Part shown: positions 36,214-45,384 of the stretch, piece by piece | Layout: each line of letters begins with the position of its first letter | Numbering within the stretch: position 1 is the first letter of the stretch | Source: an uncultured Lachnospiraceae bacterium | GTDB taxonomy: Bacteria; Bacillota; Clostridia; Lachnospirales; Lachnospiraceae | Length of the DNA stretch: 61,324 bases | Direction of reading: 5' to 3' | Assembly: GCA_947382415.1 (NCBI GenBank) | Contig: CANCYO010000011.1 | Span: 1 to 61,324, forward strand | Made by a program: the position numbers and the translations under genes | Notes under the pieces: generated by a model | What the model saw: the letters and a program-made list of their open reading frames with translations, nothing else | What the model was told of the DNA's origin: nothing | Databases searched by the model: none

Positions 36214-37395
36214 TTGCTGGAGATTAAGACGAACGACGCGGAATCCGCTGCCAAGATCATTGTGGTCGGTGTGGGCGGCGCAGGCAATAACGCTGTAAAT
36301 AGAATGATAGATGAACAGATAGATGGTGTTGATTTTATCGGAGTGAACACGGACAAGCAGGCGCTGCAGCTCTGCAAGGCGCCCAGACTGCTTCAGATCG
36401 GAGAGAAGCTCACCAAGGGATTGGGCGCAGGTGCTAAGCCCGAGGTAGGAGAAAAAGCTGCCGAGGAGAGCATGGAGGAGATTGAGAGCGCGCTCAAAGG
36501 TTCGGATATGGTGTTCGTAACCTGCGGTATGGGCGGCGGCACGGGAACCGGAGCGGCTCCTGTGGTGGCTAAGATTGCCAAGGATATGGGAATTCTGACA
36601 GTAGGAGTTGTGACCAAGCCCTTCCGTTTTGAGGCGAAAGCGCGCATGAACAATGCATTGGGCGGAATCGAGCGCATTCGGGAGAATGTGGACACTCTGA
36701 TCGTGATACCGAATGACAAGCTTCTCGAGATAGTGGACAGGCGTACTACCATGCCTGAGGCGCTTAAAAAAGCGGATGAGGTGCTGCAGCAGGCAGTGCA
36801 GGGCATCACGGATCTGATCAATGTACCTGCAGTTATCAACTTGGACTTTGCAGATGTTCAGACTGTCATGAAGGACAAGGGTATCGCACATATCGGCATC
36901 GGCGAGGGAAAAGGCGACGACAAGGCGCTGGAAGCTGTGAAGATGGCGGTGGAGAGCCCTCTGTTGGAGACCACGATCTCCGGCGCGAGTCATGTGATCC
37001 TCAATGTATCGGGCGATATCACGCTGGCGGATGCGGCGGATGCGGCGGATTATGTGCGTGATCTGACCGGTGAAGAAGTAAATGTTATCTTTGGCGCCAT
37101 GTATGACGCTTCCAAGACGGACAGCTGCAGGATCACGGTGATTGCCACCGGCCTGGAGGCAGTGGCGGAGAATCCCGTGCAGAACAGAATGGGCGCGGGC
37201 GTTCCTTACAGACAGCCGACCTCGCATATTACACCCAGCTCTTTAAAGGGCTTTAATCTGCAACCGAACAGCACTCAGGGACTCTCCGGTAAATCGGGGA
37301 TTCAGCCTCTGCCCGGCATTCAGAAGCCTGCGGATATCCGCAGCTCTGTGAAGGATCAGACACTGAAGATTCCTGACTTTTTGCAGAAAAAATAA
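36214..37395 (+). CDS. ftsZ: Cell-division GTPase FtsZ
   Basis: A 393-residue tubulin homologue that forms the Z ring. The tubulin signature GGGTGTGAAP and the nucleotide loop VGVGGAGNNAVNRM are intact, as is the T7 loop NLDFADVQTVM. After residue ~320 a short variable linker leads to the C-terminal peptide KIPDFLQKK, which resembles the usual IPxFL tail. The start is TTG with AAAGGAGGA nine bases upstream. ftsA is absent from this cluster. Confidence 0.97.
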   Translation: MLEIKTNDAESAAKIIVVGVGGAGNNAVNRMIDEQIDGVDFIGVNTDKQALQLCKAPRLLQIGEKLTKGLGAGAKPEVGEKAAEESMEEIESALKGSDMVFVTCGMGGGTGTGAAPVVAKIAKDMGILTVGVVTKPFRFEAKARMNNALGGIERIRENVDTLIVIPNDKLLEIVDRRTTMPEALKKADEVLQQAVQGITDLINVPAVINLDFADVQTVMKDKGIAHIGIGEGKGDDKALEAVKMAVESPLLETTISGASHVILNVSGDITLADAADAADYVRDLTGEEVNVIFGAMYDASKTDSCRITVIATGLEAVAENPVQNRMGAGVPYRQPTSHITPSSLKGFNLQPNSTQGLSGKSGIQPLPGIQKPADIRSSVKDQTLKIPDFLQKK

Positions 37396-37446
37396 TATTG
37401 TTTATTGTATATAGTATAATTTGATAAAAATGTGGAACAATGATAC

Positions 37447-37495
37447 AGAGACACCTGTTTTCGGGCATTGCATGTCCGGGAACAGGTGTCTCTCG
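37447..37495 (+). terminator. Probable terminator after ftsZ
   Basis: AGAGACACCTGTT pairs with AACAGGTGTCTCT as a 13-bp outer stem, with an inner GGGCAT/ATGTCC hairpin. The tail CGTTTGTTTGTCTGTTTTT is T-rich but broken. It ends the dcw transcript before the sporulation promoter. Confidence 0.6.
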
Positions 37496-37518
37496 TTTGT
37501 TTGTCTGTTTTTATTTTC

Positions 37519-37584
37519 TGTCGAATGAAAATGATTTTCCCCGTACGGTTTTTGACAAATTACACACGGCATGGCCTTTATAAT
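37519..37584 (+). promoter_or_regulatory. Spo0A-type spoIIG promoter
   Basis: A perfect 0A box TGTCGAA (37519-37525) is followed by TTGACA (37552-37557) and a perfect TATAAT (37579-37584), separated by 21 bp rather than 17. The spoIIG promoter of B. subtilis has the same odd feature, a 22-bp spacer, and needs phosphorylated Spo0A to be used by sigma-A. TTTGACA over the -35 is one base from a reverse 0A box. Activation by Spo0A at sporulation onset is the inference. Confidence 0.75.
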
Positions 37585-37605
37585 GATTATGAAAAGAGGC
37601 ATGAT

Positions 37606-38397
37606 ATGGTTTATGAACTTTATGTAGACAGTCTGTTTTTGGTGAATGCTGTGATGAACCTGTATCTTCTGATACTGGTGAACCGAAGCACTCTGCGTAC
37701 TGCCACGCGCAGAGGAATGGTTTTGGGAGCCTGTGTGGGAGCCGCGGTCTATCTGGCGCCGTTTCTGATCGAAATGCCGGCATGGCTGAAATGGTCTCTG
37801 GCACTTTTGGCGGGAACGGGACTTATGATCGGAATCGCGTTTCGTCCCAGAAGCCTTCGCGCTTTTTTACAGATTCTCCGACAACTGATCTGGTACTCTT
37901 TTCTCATGGGCGGGCTGCTTTTGTTTGTGGGCAGCGCCATGCCTTTTTTACAGCGTTTTCTCACAGGAATCTGCGGAATTCTTGGAATAGGAGCACTGGG
38001 TTTTTTATTGGTGAGCTATTTCCAGGAGGCGGATCGGAGAAGACACAGCGACAGCACTTGTAAAGCGACCCTGATCTGTGACGGGGTCCGGGTGAGCGTA
38101 TCGGCTCTTCTGGATTCAGGCAATAGTCTGAGAGAACCTGTCAGCGGAAAACCGGTGTCCATTATTGACGCCGAGATTTACCGGAGATTGTGGAGGGATG
38201 CGCAGAGGCCTTATCGAGCGATCCCTTATCACAGTATCGGCAGATCGCGGGGGATTCTTCGCGGGTATCTGCTGCCTCAGATGGAGGTGGAGGTAGACGG
38301 TGTGAGCAAAAGCTTTCGGGATGTGTATGTCGCAGTCTGCGAGGAGGAGTGCCGGGTTGGCATGATCCTGAATCCGTCCGTGCTGGAGGAGGCGTAA
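37606..38397 (+). CDS. spoIIGA: Pro-sigma-E processing protease SpoIIGA
   Basis: A 263-residue sporulation protease. The N-terminal half has five hydrophobic segments; the C-terminal half is an aspartic-protease-like domain with ALLDSGNSL, whose Asp is catalytic. It dimerises at the septum and, when triggered by SpoIIR, removes the pro-sequence of sigma-E. The ATG at 37606 gives the usual MVYELYVDSLFL beginning; upstream in-frame starts would run back over the promoter. It lies 34 bp before sigE. Confidence 0.92.
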   Translation: MVYELYVDSLFLVNAVMNLYLLILVNRSTLRTATRRGMVLGACVGAAVYLAPFLIEMPAWLKWSLALLAGTGLMIGIAFRPRSLRAFLQILRQLIWYSFLMGGLLLFVGSAMPFLQRFLTGICGILGIGALGFLLVSYFQEADRRRHSDSTCKATLICDGVRVSVSALLDSGNSLREPVSGKPVSIIDAEIYRRLWRDAQRPYRAIPYHSIGRSRGILRGYLLPQMEVEVDGVSKSFRDVYVAVCEEECRVGMILNPSVLEEA

Positions 38398-38431
38398 CAA
38401 TTTTCTAAAAAACAGGAAACGGGGAAAAAAC

Positions 38432-39163
38432 ATGATACTGAAAGTGGCAATGCCGGGCAAACGGCAGTTTAAAATGATCTGCAGGGAAAAATTCTTTTTG
38501 CGCAGGCAGGGAGAGGTTCATTATATCGGAGGTGCAGAGGTGCTGCCGGCGCCCTTGGACGCCGTTCGGGAGAATGAGGTGATAAGCGATCTGGGGACCG
38601 AGTATGAGGACGAGGCCAAGGCCATTCTCATCGAGCACAATCTGAGGCTGGTAGTCTACATCGCCAAGAAATTTGACAATACAAATGTGGGTGTGGAGGA
38701 TCTGATCTCCATCGGCACCATCGGTCTGATCAAGTCCATCAACACCTTTAAGCCGGATAAGAATATCAAACTGGCAACCTATGCGTCCCGCTGTATCGAG
38801 AATGAGATACTGATGTATCTGAGACGCAACAACAAGACCCGCATGGAGGTGTCCATCGACGAGCCTCTGAATGTGGACTGGGACGGCAACGAATTGCTTC
38901 TGTCCGACATTCTGGGCACGGACGAGGATGTGATCTACAAGGGAATTGAGAATGAGGTGGAGAGAGGCCTGCTCATGCAGGCGGTGGAGAAACTGTCCGA
39001 CAGGGAGCGCACCATCATCAATCTGCGCTTCGGTCTGGGCCGGGCGGACGGAGAGGAGATGACCCAGAAGGAGGTGGCCACAAGGCTTGGCATCTCCCAA
39101 TCCTACATATCCAGACTGGAGAAGAAGATCATGCGGCAGCTCAAGCGGGAAATGAGCGTCTGA
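38432..39163 (+). CDS. sigE: Mother-cell sporulation sigma factor sigma-E (pro-form)
   Basis: A 243-residue sigma-70 family factor. Roughly the first 25-30 residues are a basic amphipathic pro-sequence that SpoIIGA cleaves. Region 2 follows (NLRLVVYIAKKFDNTNVGVED, with DLISIGTIGLIKSI binding core polymerase), then regions 3 and 4 (TQKEVATRLGISQSYISRLEKK, helix-turn-helix). GGGGAAAAAAC precedes the ATG. Spo0A control would come from the promoter before spoIIGA. Confidence 0.95.
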   Translation: MILKVAMPGKRQFKMICREKFFLRRQGEVHYIGGAEVLPAPLDAVRENEVISDLGTEYEDEAKAILIEHNLRLVVYIAKKFDNTNVGVEDLISIGTIGLIKSINTFKPDKNIKLATYASRCIENEILMYLRRNNKTRMEVSIDEPLNVDWDGNELLLSDILGTDEDVIYKGIENEVERGLLMQAVEKLSDRERTIINLRFGLGRADGEEMTQKEVATRLGISQSYISRLEKKIMRQLKREMSV

Positions 39164-39189
39164 GCCTGTTATTCAACGGTGTGGACAGG

Positions 39190-39248
39190 GGAGTCAGGAA
39201 TAAATCCGTGGATGGCTGCGGATTTATTCCTGACTCCTTCTGTTTTTT
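39190..39248 (+). terminator. Strong terminator after sigE
   Basis: A 19-bp perfect stem, GGAGTCAGGAATAAATCCG (39190-39208) and its complement (39219-39237), is followed by TTCTGTTTTTT. It closes the spoIIG operon and marks the left border of the accessory block. Confidence 0.93.
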
Positions 39249-39342
39249 AGCGCTGATGCAGAACATGCATTATAAAATAATAATGCATACCGGAAGTTAA
39301 AAACAATAATCGTAATAATATTTTATATTTTTGGAAAAACAG

Positions 39343-39371
39343 TTGCAAAAATAAAGTACATATGATATTGT
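39343..39371 (+). promoter_or_regulatory. Promoter of the riboswitch leader
   Basis: TTGCAA (39343-39348), 17 bp, then TATTGT (39366-39371). The -10 is imperfect, but the predicted start near 39378 falls just before the riboswitch fold, which supports it. Confidence 0.5.
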
Positions 39372-39382
39372 AATAAAAATCA

Positions 39383-39470
39383 ATTAGGCAAACACATGGA
39401 AACATGCGGACGCAAAACATGAAGTCTAAATAATGGAAATTTTTTCTATTATATGATGGTTCGGTTGCAA
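39383..39470 (+). promoter_or_regulatory. c-di-GMP-I (GEMM-I) riboswitch aptamer
   Basis: The conserved elements occur in order: GGCAAAC (39387-39393), a CATG-GAAA-CATG hairpin giving the GAAA tetraloop, GGACGCAAA (39408-39416), a CTAA joint (39426-39429), a variable ATAATGGA/TCTATTAT stem, ATGGTTCGGTTGC closing P1. The base before CAAAC is G (39388), the choice seen in c-di-GMP sensors; cGAMP sensors have A there. It leads to a secreted protease gene with cellulose-binding-type modules, in line with c-di-GMP control of surface proteins. Confidence 0.87.
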
Positions 39471-39495
39471 TGAATTATTCTTGCAGCCATTTTTT
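39463..39495 (+). terminator. Riboswitch expression-platform terminator
   Basis: GGTTGCAA (39463-39470) pairs with TTGCAGCC (39481-39488), followed by A and six T (39490-39495). The left arm is also the 3' strand of the riboswitch P1, so ligand binding and terminator formation exclude each other. This predicts that c-di-GMP turns the gene on. Confidence 0.78.
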
Positions 39496-39553
39496 ATGCA
39501 CAAACCCGCATATGGAAGTTTGCCGGATTCTTTTAGATCAAGAGAGGAGAGAG

Positions 39554-42500
39554 ATGATGCAAAGAACATTAAGAAGGGTACTGGCAGGCACTATGGCACT
39601 ATTGGTTAGCGTAAATACAGTAAATTTACATGTATTTGCATAGGAGGTTTACAGTACCGGATCACTGCAGGAGGAGTCAGCAGATGATGGAGGAATAACG
39701 TCGCCGGAGAATGTTGAAGAGGGCAGTGTTTCAAGCTCAGATACGGACATGGAAGCTGCAAATGAGAAAAGTGTCTCAAATGGAGATCCCGGTAACGGGA
39801 GCAATGATTCGGATGATAATGCCAGAAACGAAGAAGATGTTTCAGCAGGGGATGCGGAAAATGATGCGAATGCCTCAACCGGAGAAGGAGTGGGTGCTGA
39901 GAATGTTCAGCCCGGATGGGATGGAACAACAACAGAGGACATTTATGAGACGGAGGAGTATATTGTTACTTTTTCTTTGGACGGATATTGGGAAAACGGT
40001 TATAATGCCAGGATAAGGATTGAAAATATTGGTGAGAGTGTAATTGAAAACTGGTGTCTTGGTTTTGATTTACGTAATACAATATTGAATATATGGAATG
40101 CCTGTGTGCAGGAAGAGAAGGACGGAAGATATCTGATTAAGAATGCCGGTTGGAATCAGGATATTGGCGCGGGCGAAAGTGTAGAATTTGGGTTCAGCGG
40201 GCAGGAGAAGTTTTTCGGATTTCCGGAAAACTATTGTTTGCAGGGGGATATCGTTCAGGCGGATCAGGAGGATTATTCCGTTATATATTGTTTGGATAAT
40301 GATTGGGGAAGCGGTTTTACCGGTACAGTTACCATTACAAACAATACGCATGAAGTAATAGAGACCTGGGCGCTTGAATTTGACTTTAACAGCGAGATTG
40401 TAAGCATCTGGAACGGCAACATAATATCTCATGATGAGAACCGCTATATCGTCAAAAATGCAGGCTATAACGCCAATATTGCAGCGGAAGGTTCCGTTTC
40501 CTTTGGATTCAGCGGTACATATGAAGAAGTGAATACACCTCCTGATCATTTTGTATTATTTAGCAGTGATACAATGATAAGGGAAGAATCGGAAGAGGAT
40601 GAATTAATTGTCAGTAACGCATTATCCTGGTTGAATATGCATTTGGTGATACGCAGGAATCTGTAACGTCAAATGTGACACTATGTAAATCTTTGCATGG
40701 TGCAACAGTAAAATGGACAAGCAGTAATACAGATCTGATCAGCAATAGTGGCGCAGTTACCAGACCCGCAGGAGCATCCGGGCACGTTACGTTAACCGCA
40801 CAGGTTTCAAGTAATGATTATTCGGACATTAAAGAATTTGACCTCTATGTGATAAAGAATGACTATGTGGATTATAACTTAGACTATATTGAAGATTTGG
40901 ATTCTCTGGAATTATTGTACTTATACAATGACGGAGATCCTGAGGATTTAGAAGTATATTTGAATGAAGAGGGCTACATATCCTATATTTCGGGCTCCTT
41001 CTCTGATTTTGTTGTAGAATCTCCGGAGGAAGCTGTTTTAGCGTTATATGGAATCAAATCTCTGACGGGTATCACATCTCCTCAAGAGGAGCTTAGATGG
41101 GTATCTACTTCCAAAGATGCCTACGGTACTTCTTTCCGATTTCAGCAGGTATACGATGAGATTCCTGTGTACGGAATGGATATTGTAGTTTCTGTGGATT
41201 CCGCAGGTAAAACCTCTTCATTGTACAATTCGTTTATTGCGGATATCCAGATTGAAACGAATCCGGCTGTTTCAGAGGCATCGGCAATTAATATCTTATC
41301 GGAGCAGGGGTATTCCTGTTCTGATGGTTGCACTTTGACGATTTTCGTTGATAACTGGGAGCCCAAACTGGTGTGGAATGTGCAGGCCGCAAAGGGGGAT
41401 GAATTTTACACTGTCTTGCTTGATGCGCACAATGGCAGTATTGTGTTTACAAATCTTTTAAGTGCTTCTGAAACAATGGGCAAAGCGAGCGCCTCGGGTA
41501 CAAGCTGGCTTAACAGTTATGAGGAATTTGATGTCACTTATGTAAAAGCCGGTGATATAACAGAGTACATGCTCAGGGATCCTGACAGACATATATTGGT
41601 ATACGATGCTACCGGTATTTACAATGCGGGCTCATTAGAAAAAAAGCTTTTCAGAAACAATGACAATGTCTGGACTGCAGGACAGGTGTCGGCCATTACC
41701 AATGTTGCGAAGGCATATGATTTTTATTATAATAATTATGGTCATAAAGGTTTAGAGGGGATTGGGCTGCCTGTTGATGTATGGATAAATTATGAAAAAG
41801 AAAACTGTTATTCATTGCGTGATTCCTGGGGATTAGTATTTGGACATGGGGGAAAATATCTTTATGGAGGTGAGGCAGCACTTGATACGGTGGGGCATGA
41901 ATACACGCACTCTGTAATAAAGGCAAAAACATCACTGGATAATTATTATAAAAATGCTCCGGGTGCTATCAATGAAGGATATGCTGATATTTTCGGGTAC
42001 TTTATTGAGGGCGATGATGATCCGGAATGGCTGCACAGAGAAGATAATACCATAATAAATGAGGATGATCCGGACAAGAGGGGAATCAGGAATATGTCAA
42101 ATCCTGCCCAATTTGAACAGCCATCCAGGATTGGTGACGACTATTATTATGATTTTGTTATAAAAGGAGAGAGCCGTGACGCCGGAGGCGTTCACATAAA
42201 TAATACGATAGTGTCACACGCCTGCTATCTGATGTGGAAGAATGGTATTACGAATAAGCAGAGACTGGCGGACTTATAGTATCATTCGCTTCTCCTTGGT
42301 TACGATGGGAATTCTACGTTCGATACGGTAAGACTGAACATACTGACATCAGCAAAAAATATGAGAATGTCTGCTGATGAGATTAAAGTGATCAAGTATG
42401 CGTTTGACGAAGTGGGCATTCAGGGAACTACAAAAGCCGATATTCAGGGCACGAATATTCTTACGGGCAAAGTCGTTGTGGCGGATACAGATATGACCCT

Positions 42501-43494
42501 GGGAAATAACCGGGCCTTGCCGGGCGCTAAAATCGAACTTGCCAGAGTGGGGATCATAGATGATGGCAGCAGCCGTGCGGATAATTATAAGATAGTATTT
42601 TCCGAGGAGGACGGTGTTTTTTCCTTCATAAATATTTTACCCGGCAATTATAAACTCACGATATCTAAGACCGATTACTATACTACAACGCTGTATATTA
42701 CATTGACTGCGGTAAAACTTAACAATTATTGCAGTACGGTAGAACTTATTCCGACAGACTATATTGGAACGGGAACGGCAAAAGGTAAAATTGTTGATTC
42801 GGTAACAGGAAAAGGTGTGGAAGGACTGACATTACGAATCCGTAAAGGAATCAATGCAAAGACGGGAACCATTTTACGGACGTTAAACAGCGGTTTGAAT
42901 GGGGAATATTCGTTGGATAGTCTGACGTCCGGGCATTATTGTGCAGAAATTACTGATCGTAGAGATGTCGAGGGAAAGAAATACTTAATGACTTATTTCA
43001 ATATTAAAGTGCTGGGAGGCCGGGTTATCATAAATCAGAATGCCACGGTGTCCACTTCTCTTGATGCAAGCCAGTTGCGGATTGTGCTTGACTGGGGAGC
43101 ATTGCCGAGAGATTTGGATTCTCATTTGCTGGGGCCTGCTTCTTCAGGAGGACAATATCATATTTGGTATGGTAATAAGTCATATTTTGAGGAAGGTGTG
43201 AAAATCGCTGATTTGGACTTAGACGATATGAATGGTTATGGACCGGAGACAACAACGATATACGAGTCAAGTGAAGGAATTTACAAATTTTATGTATATA
43301 ATTTTTCAGGAACTCCGGCAATGTCCACTTCCGGTGCAAGTGTGCGGGTTTATACAGGCAACACAAATGAACCTGCGTATGTATTTAACATACCTGTTGA
43401 TACCGCGGGATGCTATTGGACAGTCTTTACATATAACGCAGGAACCAGAAAGATTACTCCAGTAAATGTGGTGGGGAATGCTATAGTGAATTAG
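39554..43494 (+). pseudogene. Decayed secreted M4 (thermolysin-type) metalloprotease with CBM2-like modules
   Basis: One former gene of about 1310 codons. Order: signal peptide (29 residues ending VFA); Ser/Asp/Asn-rich linker; two CBM2-like domains (each with KNAGYN/KNAGWN and FGFSG); a bacterial Ig-like segment (ATVKWTSSN); M4 propeptide and catalytic domain with HEYTH and GAINEGYADIFGY (zinc ligand Glu) and GGVHINN; the M4 C-terminal helix region; two carboxypeptidase-regulatory-like domains; and a final beta domain (LDWGALPRDLDSHL). Lesions: TAG at 39641-39643 exactly after the signal peptide; a one-base loss (frame 2 to frame 1) between about 40612 and 40636; TAG at 42277-42279 within the M4 C-terminal region. 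No frame yields an exported active enzyme. The gene lies behind the c-di-GMP riboswitch and its start has AGAGGAGAGAG in front. Confidence 0.85.
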
Positions 43495-43544
43495 TGGACG
43501 GACGCAATACAGGGACTATATAACTAAATTGGGGAAGGGGATGC

Positions 43545-43564
43545 CGGAAGGCATCCCTATAACG
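43545..43564 (+). terminator. Hairpin after the protease pseudogene
   Basis: A GGATGCC/GGCATCC hairpin lies 35 bp before the next gene's start region. No T-run follows, so it may be an RNA-stability element more than a terminator. Confidence 0.3.
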
Positions 43565-43594
43565 AAAAAGCGTAATAATTGAGGAGAAACAGCA

Positions 43595-44167
43595 TTGAAA
43601 AAGGGATATCTTTTTATAATAACAGGTCTGGGCATCCTGTTGCTTTGCGGTGTAATGATAGGAAACAGCATACTCCGAAAAGTCAATAGAGATAAAGAAA
43701 TGATGCGGATGATGGAGGAACAGAAGATTGTTTTTATATGTTGCGGTGTACGATATGCGGACTCTTACCAAAATACAGGTTATTTTATAGACAGTAACGG
43801 TAATAAGCATTTTTTTGATGTTACAGATGAGTTTGAGAAGCGTTCTGACCAAAGCATAGAGAGTGTATACAATTATCTAATTGATTGTATAGAAGAATAT
43901 GAAAAGAAAAGTTTCTTGAAAAAAGAACAAGTATATGAGTGTTATACATATTTGAATTTGATAGATTCGGAAGCAGAGATTATAGAAGAATGCGTAATGT
44001 TTGATTATGGTATCTGCTATTTGTATGGCATTTGTCCGACGAAAAATGGAGAGCTGGAATTTATACTTCTGGAGAAATATGGCGACTGGGAGGGGTACAA
44101 CACTGATAAGTATGCTCAGAGAATTGTGAAGATTTTGGGGAAGGATACCTGGATGGAGGATTTTTAG
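43595..44167 (+). CDS. Membrane-anchored unknown protein, paralogue A
   Basis: A 190-residue protein with one N-terminal membrane helix (residues 5-22, IITGLGILLLCGVMIGNS) and a soluble domain of about 165 residues, probably outside the cell; the helix may act as an uncleaved signal. I do not recognise the family. The start is TTG with GAGGAG in front. It is a tandem paralogue of the gene at 44265: the first 45 residues are almost identical and the C-termini share GDWEGYN and KDTWME. Function unknown; position among surface genes suggests an envelope role. Confidence 0.65.
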   Translation: MKKGYLFIITGLGILLLCGVMIGNSILRKVNRDKEMMRMMEEQKIVFICCGVRYADSYQNTGYFIDSNGNKHFFDVTDEFEKRSDQSIESVYNYLIDCIEEYEKKSFLKKEQVYECYTYLNLIDSEAEIIEECVMFDYGICYLYGICPTKNGELEFILLEKYGDWEGYNTDKYAQRIVKILGKDTWMEDF

Positions 44168-44264
44168 TAGAATGCAATAAATGTTTTTGCAGCATGATAC
44201 CAATACGAGAAATAAAAGATGTGTTTCCGAACAGGTATTAACATTAGAAGTGTGGGGGATAAGA

Positions 44265-44864
44265 TTGAGAAAACGATATTTTTTTATAATAACAGGTGTG
44301 GGCATCCTGTTGCTTTGCGGTGTTATGATAGGAAACAGCATACTCCGCAAAGTCAATAGAGATAAAGAAATGATGCGGATGATGGAGGAACAGAAGATTG
44401 TTTTTATATGTACTGAAGCACAGTTTAGTGACAATTTTCAACTTGTAGGGTATTTTATAGATTATCGCGGCGACAAGTATTTATTTGATATTACAGATCA
44501 ATTCAGCCACAATGGTTTGCGAAATAGGTATGATAACCATATGGTATATGAATATTTGCGCAATCATATGGATGAATATGACAAAACGCCATTTTTAAAT
44601 GAAAAACAAATATATGAATGTTATGTCTATTTGGGATTGATAAGCAAAGAGGCAGAAATGGTTGGAAAGGGTGTAAGTGTAGATCTTGGCGGATATTATT
44701 TACGTGGCATCCGCCCGTCCGAAAGTGGAGAACGGGAATTCATTCTTTTGGAGCAGAGTGGCGACTGGGAGGGGTACAACTCGGATGAGTATGCACAGAG
44801 AATTGTGGAGATTATCGGGAAGGACACATGGATGGAAAGTATTTTCCACCTTTTGGGACAATAA
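44265..44864 (+). CDS. Membrane-anchored unknown protein, paralogue B
   Basis: A 199-residue paralogue of the preceding gene, with the same N-terminal helix and the same C-terminal GDWEGYN...GKDTWME pattern, but a diverged middle (about residues 47-150). The start is also TTG (44265) behind GTGGGGGATAAGA; an in-frame upstream start at 44181 would add 28 residues before the helix and is less likely. DNA of the first ~130 coding bases is nearly identical to copy A while the middle is not, a pattern of gene conversion or shuffling at the anchor. Confidence 0.65.
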   Translation: MRKRYFFIITGVGILLLCGVMIGNSILRKVNRDKEMMRMMEEQKIVFICTEAQFSDNFQLVGYFIDYRGDKYLFDITDQFSHNGLRNRYDNHMVYEYLRNHMDEYDKTPFLNEKQIYECYVYLGLISKEAEMVGKGVSVDLGGYYLRGIRPSESGEREFILLEQSGDWEGYNSDEYAQRIVEIIGKDTWMESIFHLLGQ

Positions 44865-45037
44865 ATATTTTGTGCTCACTGCATCAGCCGCCCTGTCTCC
44901 AACTGCCGACACTGGCTGAGTAATGGCACTTGAATCCTGCCGTCGGTGGCTGTATACTGGAGAAGTACAGAATCCGGGTACAGGAATTGCGTAGAGGATT
45001 CAGGCAAGAAAATCAATCGGAGGTACTTAAGCAGACT

Positions 45038-45346
45038 ATGATACAGAGAAGTGACATCCTGTCCATGGAATATTTGAAAATGTCGGAATTTACCGGATGT
45101 TATCGGGGAATGCGTTACCGGCTGGAGCGGGTGAACGACGGAGAAGAGAAGAAGCTTAAGGCGACCGTGTGGCCGGAGCCGTTCAATTTCTTTACCACGC
45201 CGGAGGAGGAGAAGCGCAGCGAATTGTTTTCCTTTGACGAGGACGGAGTGACGGATGCCGTGGACTGGATGAACGACAGATATTTTGAGGAAAAGGAGCG
45301 CTTTGAGCAGGCGCCGAAGAATTGGGACAGTTATCGGATGTCCTGA
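45038..45346 (+). CDS. Small conserved-looking protein of unknown function
   Basis: A 102-residue soluble acidic protein with FTGCYRGMRYRLERV and a WPEPFNF motif; similar short proteins in Lachnospiraceae are sometimes labelled GNAT-like, but no acetyl-CoA motif is visible. The start is uncertain: ATG at 45038 has GGAGGT 14 bases upstream, and the open frame extends back to an ATG at 44930. It lies 38 bp before the methyltransferase gene. Confidence 0.55.
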   Translation: MIQRSDILSMEYLKMSEFTGCYRGMRYRLERVNDGEEKKLKATVWPEPFNFFTTPEEEKRSELFSFDEDGVTDAVDWMNDRYFEEKERFEQAPKNWDSYRMS

Positions 45347-45384
45347 AGGCATAAAGCAGGAGGATGGCAGAAGCGTAATAAATT

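Noticed and set aside
40600..40680. Programmed frameshift in the protease gene
   Set aside because: No slippery heptamer or following stem is evident, and two other lesions occur in the same gene.
14639..42279. Reassigned amber codon or pyrrolysine as an explanation for the three in-frame TAGs
   Set aside because: Many core genes here end in TAG (def, fmt, rlmN, the PP2C gene, ftsL), so TAG works as a normal stop. The protease gene also has a frameshift, which favours decay.
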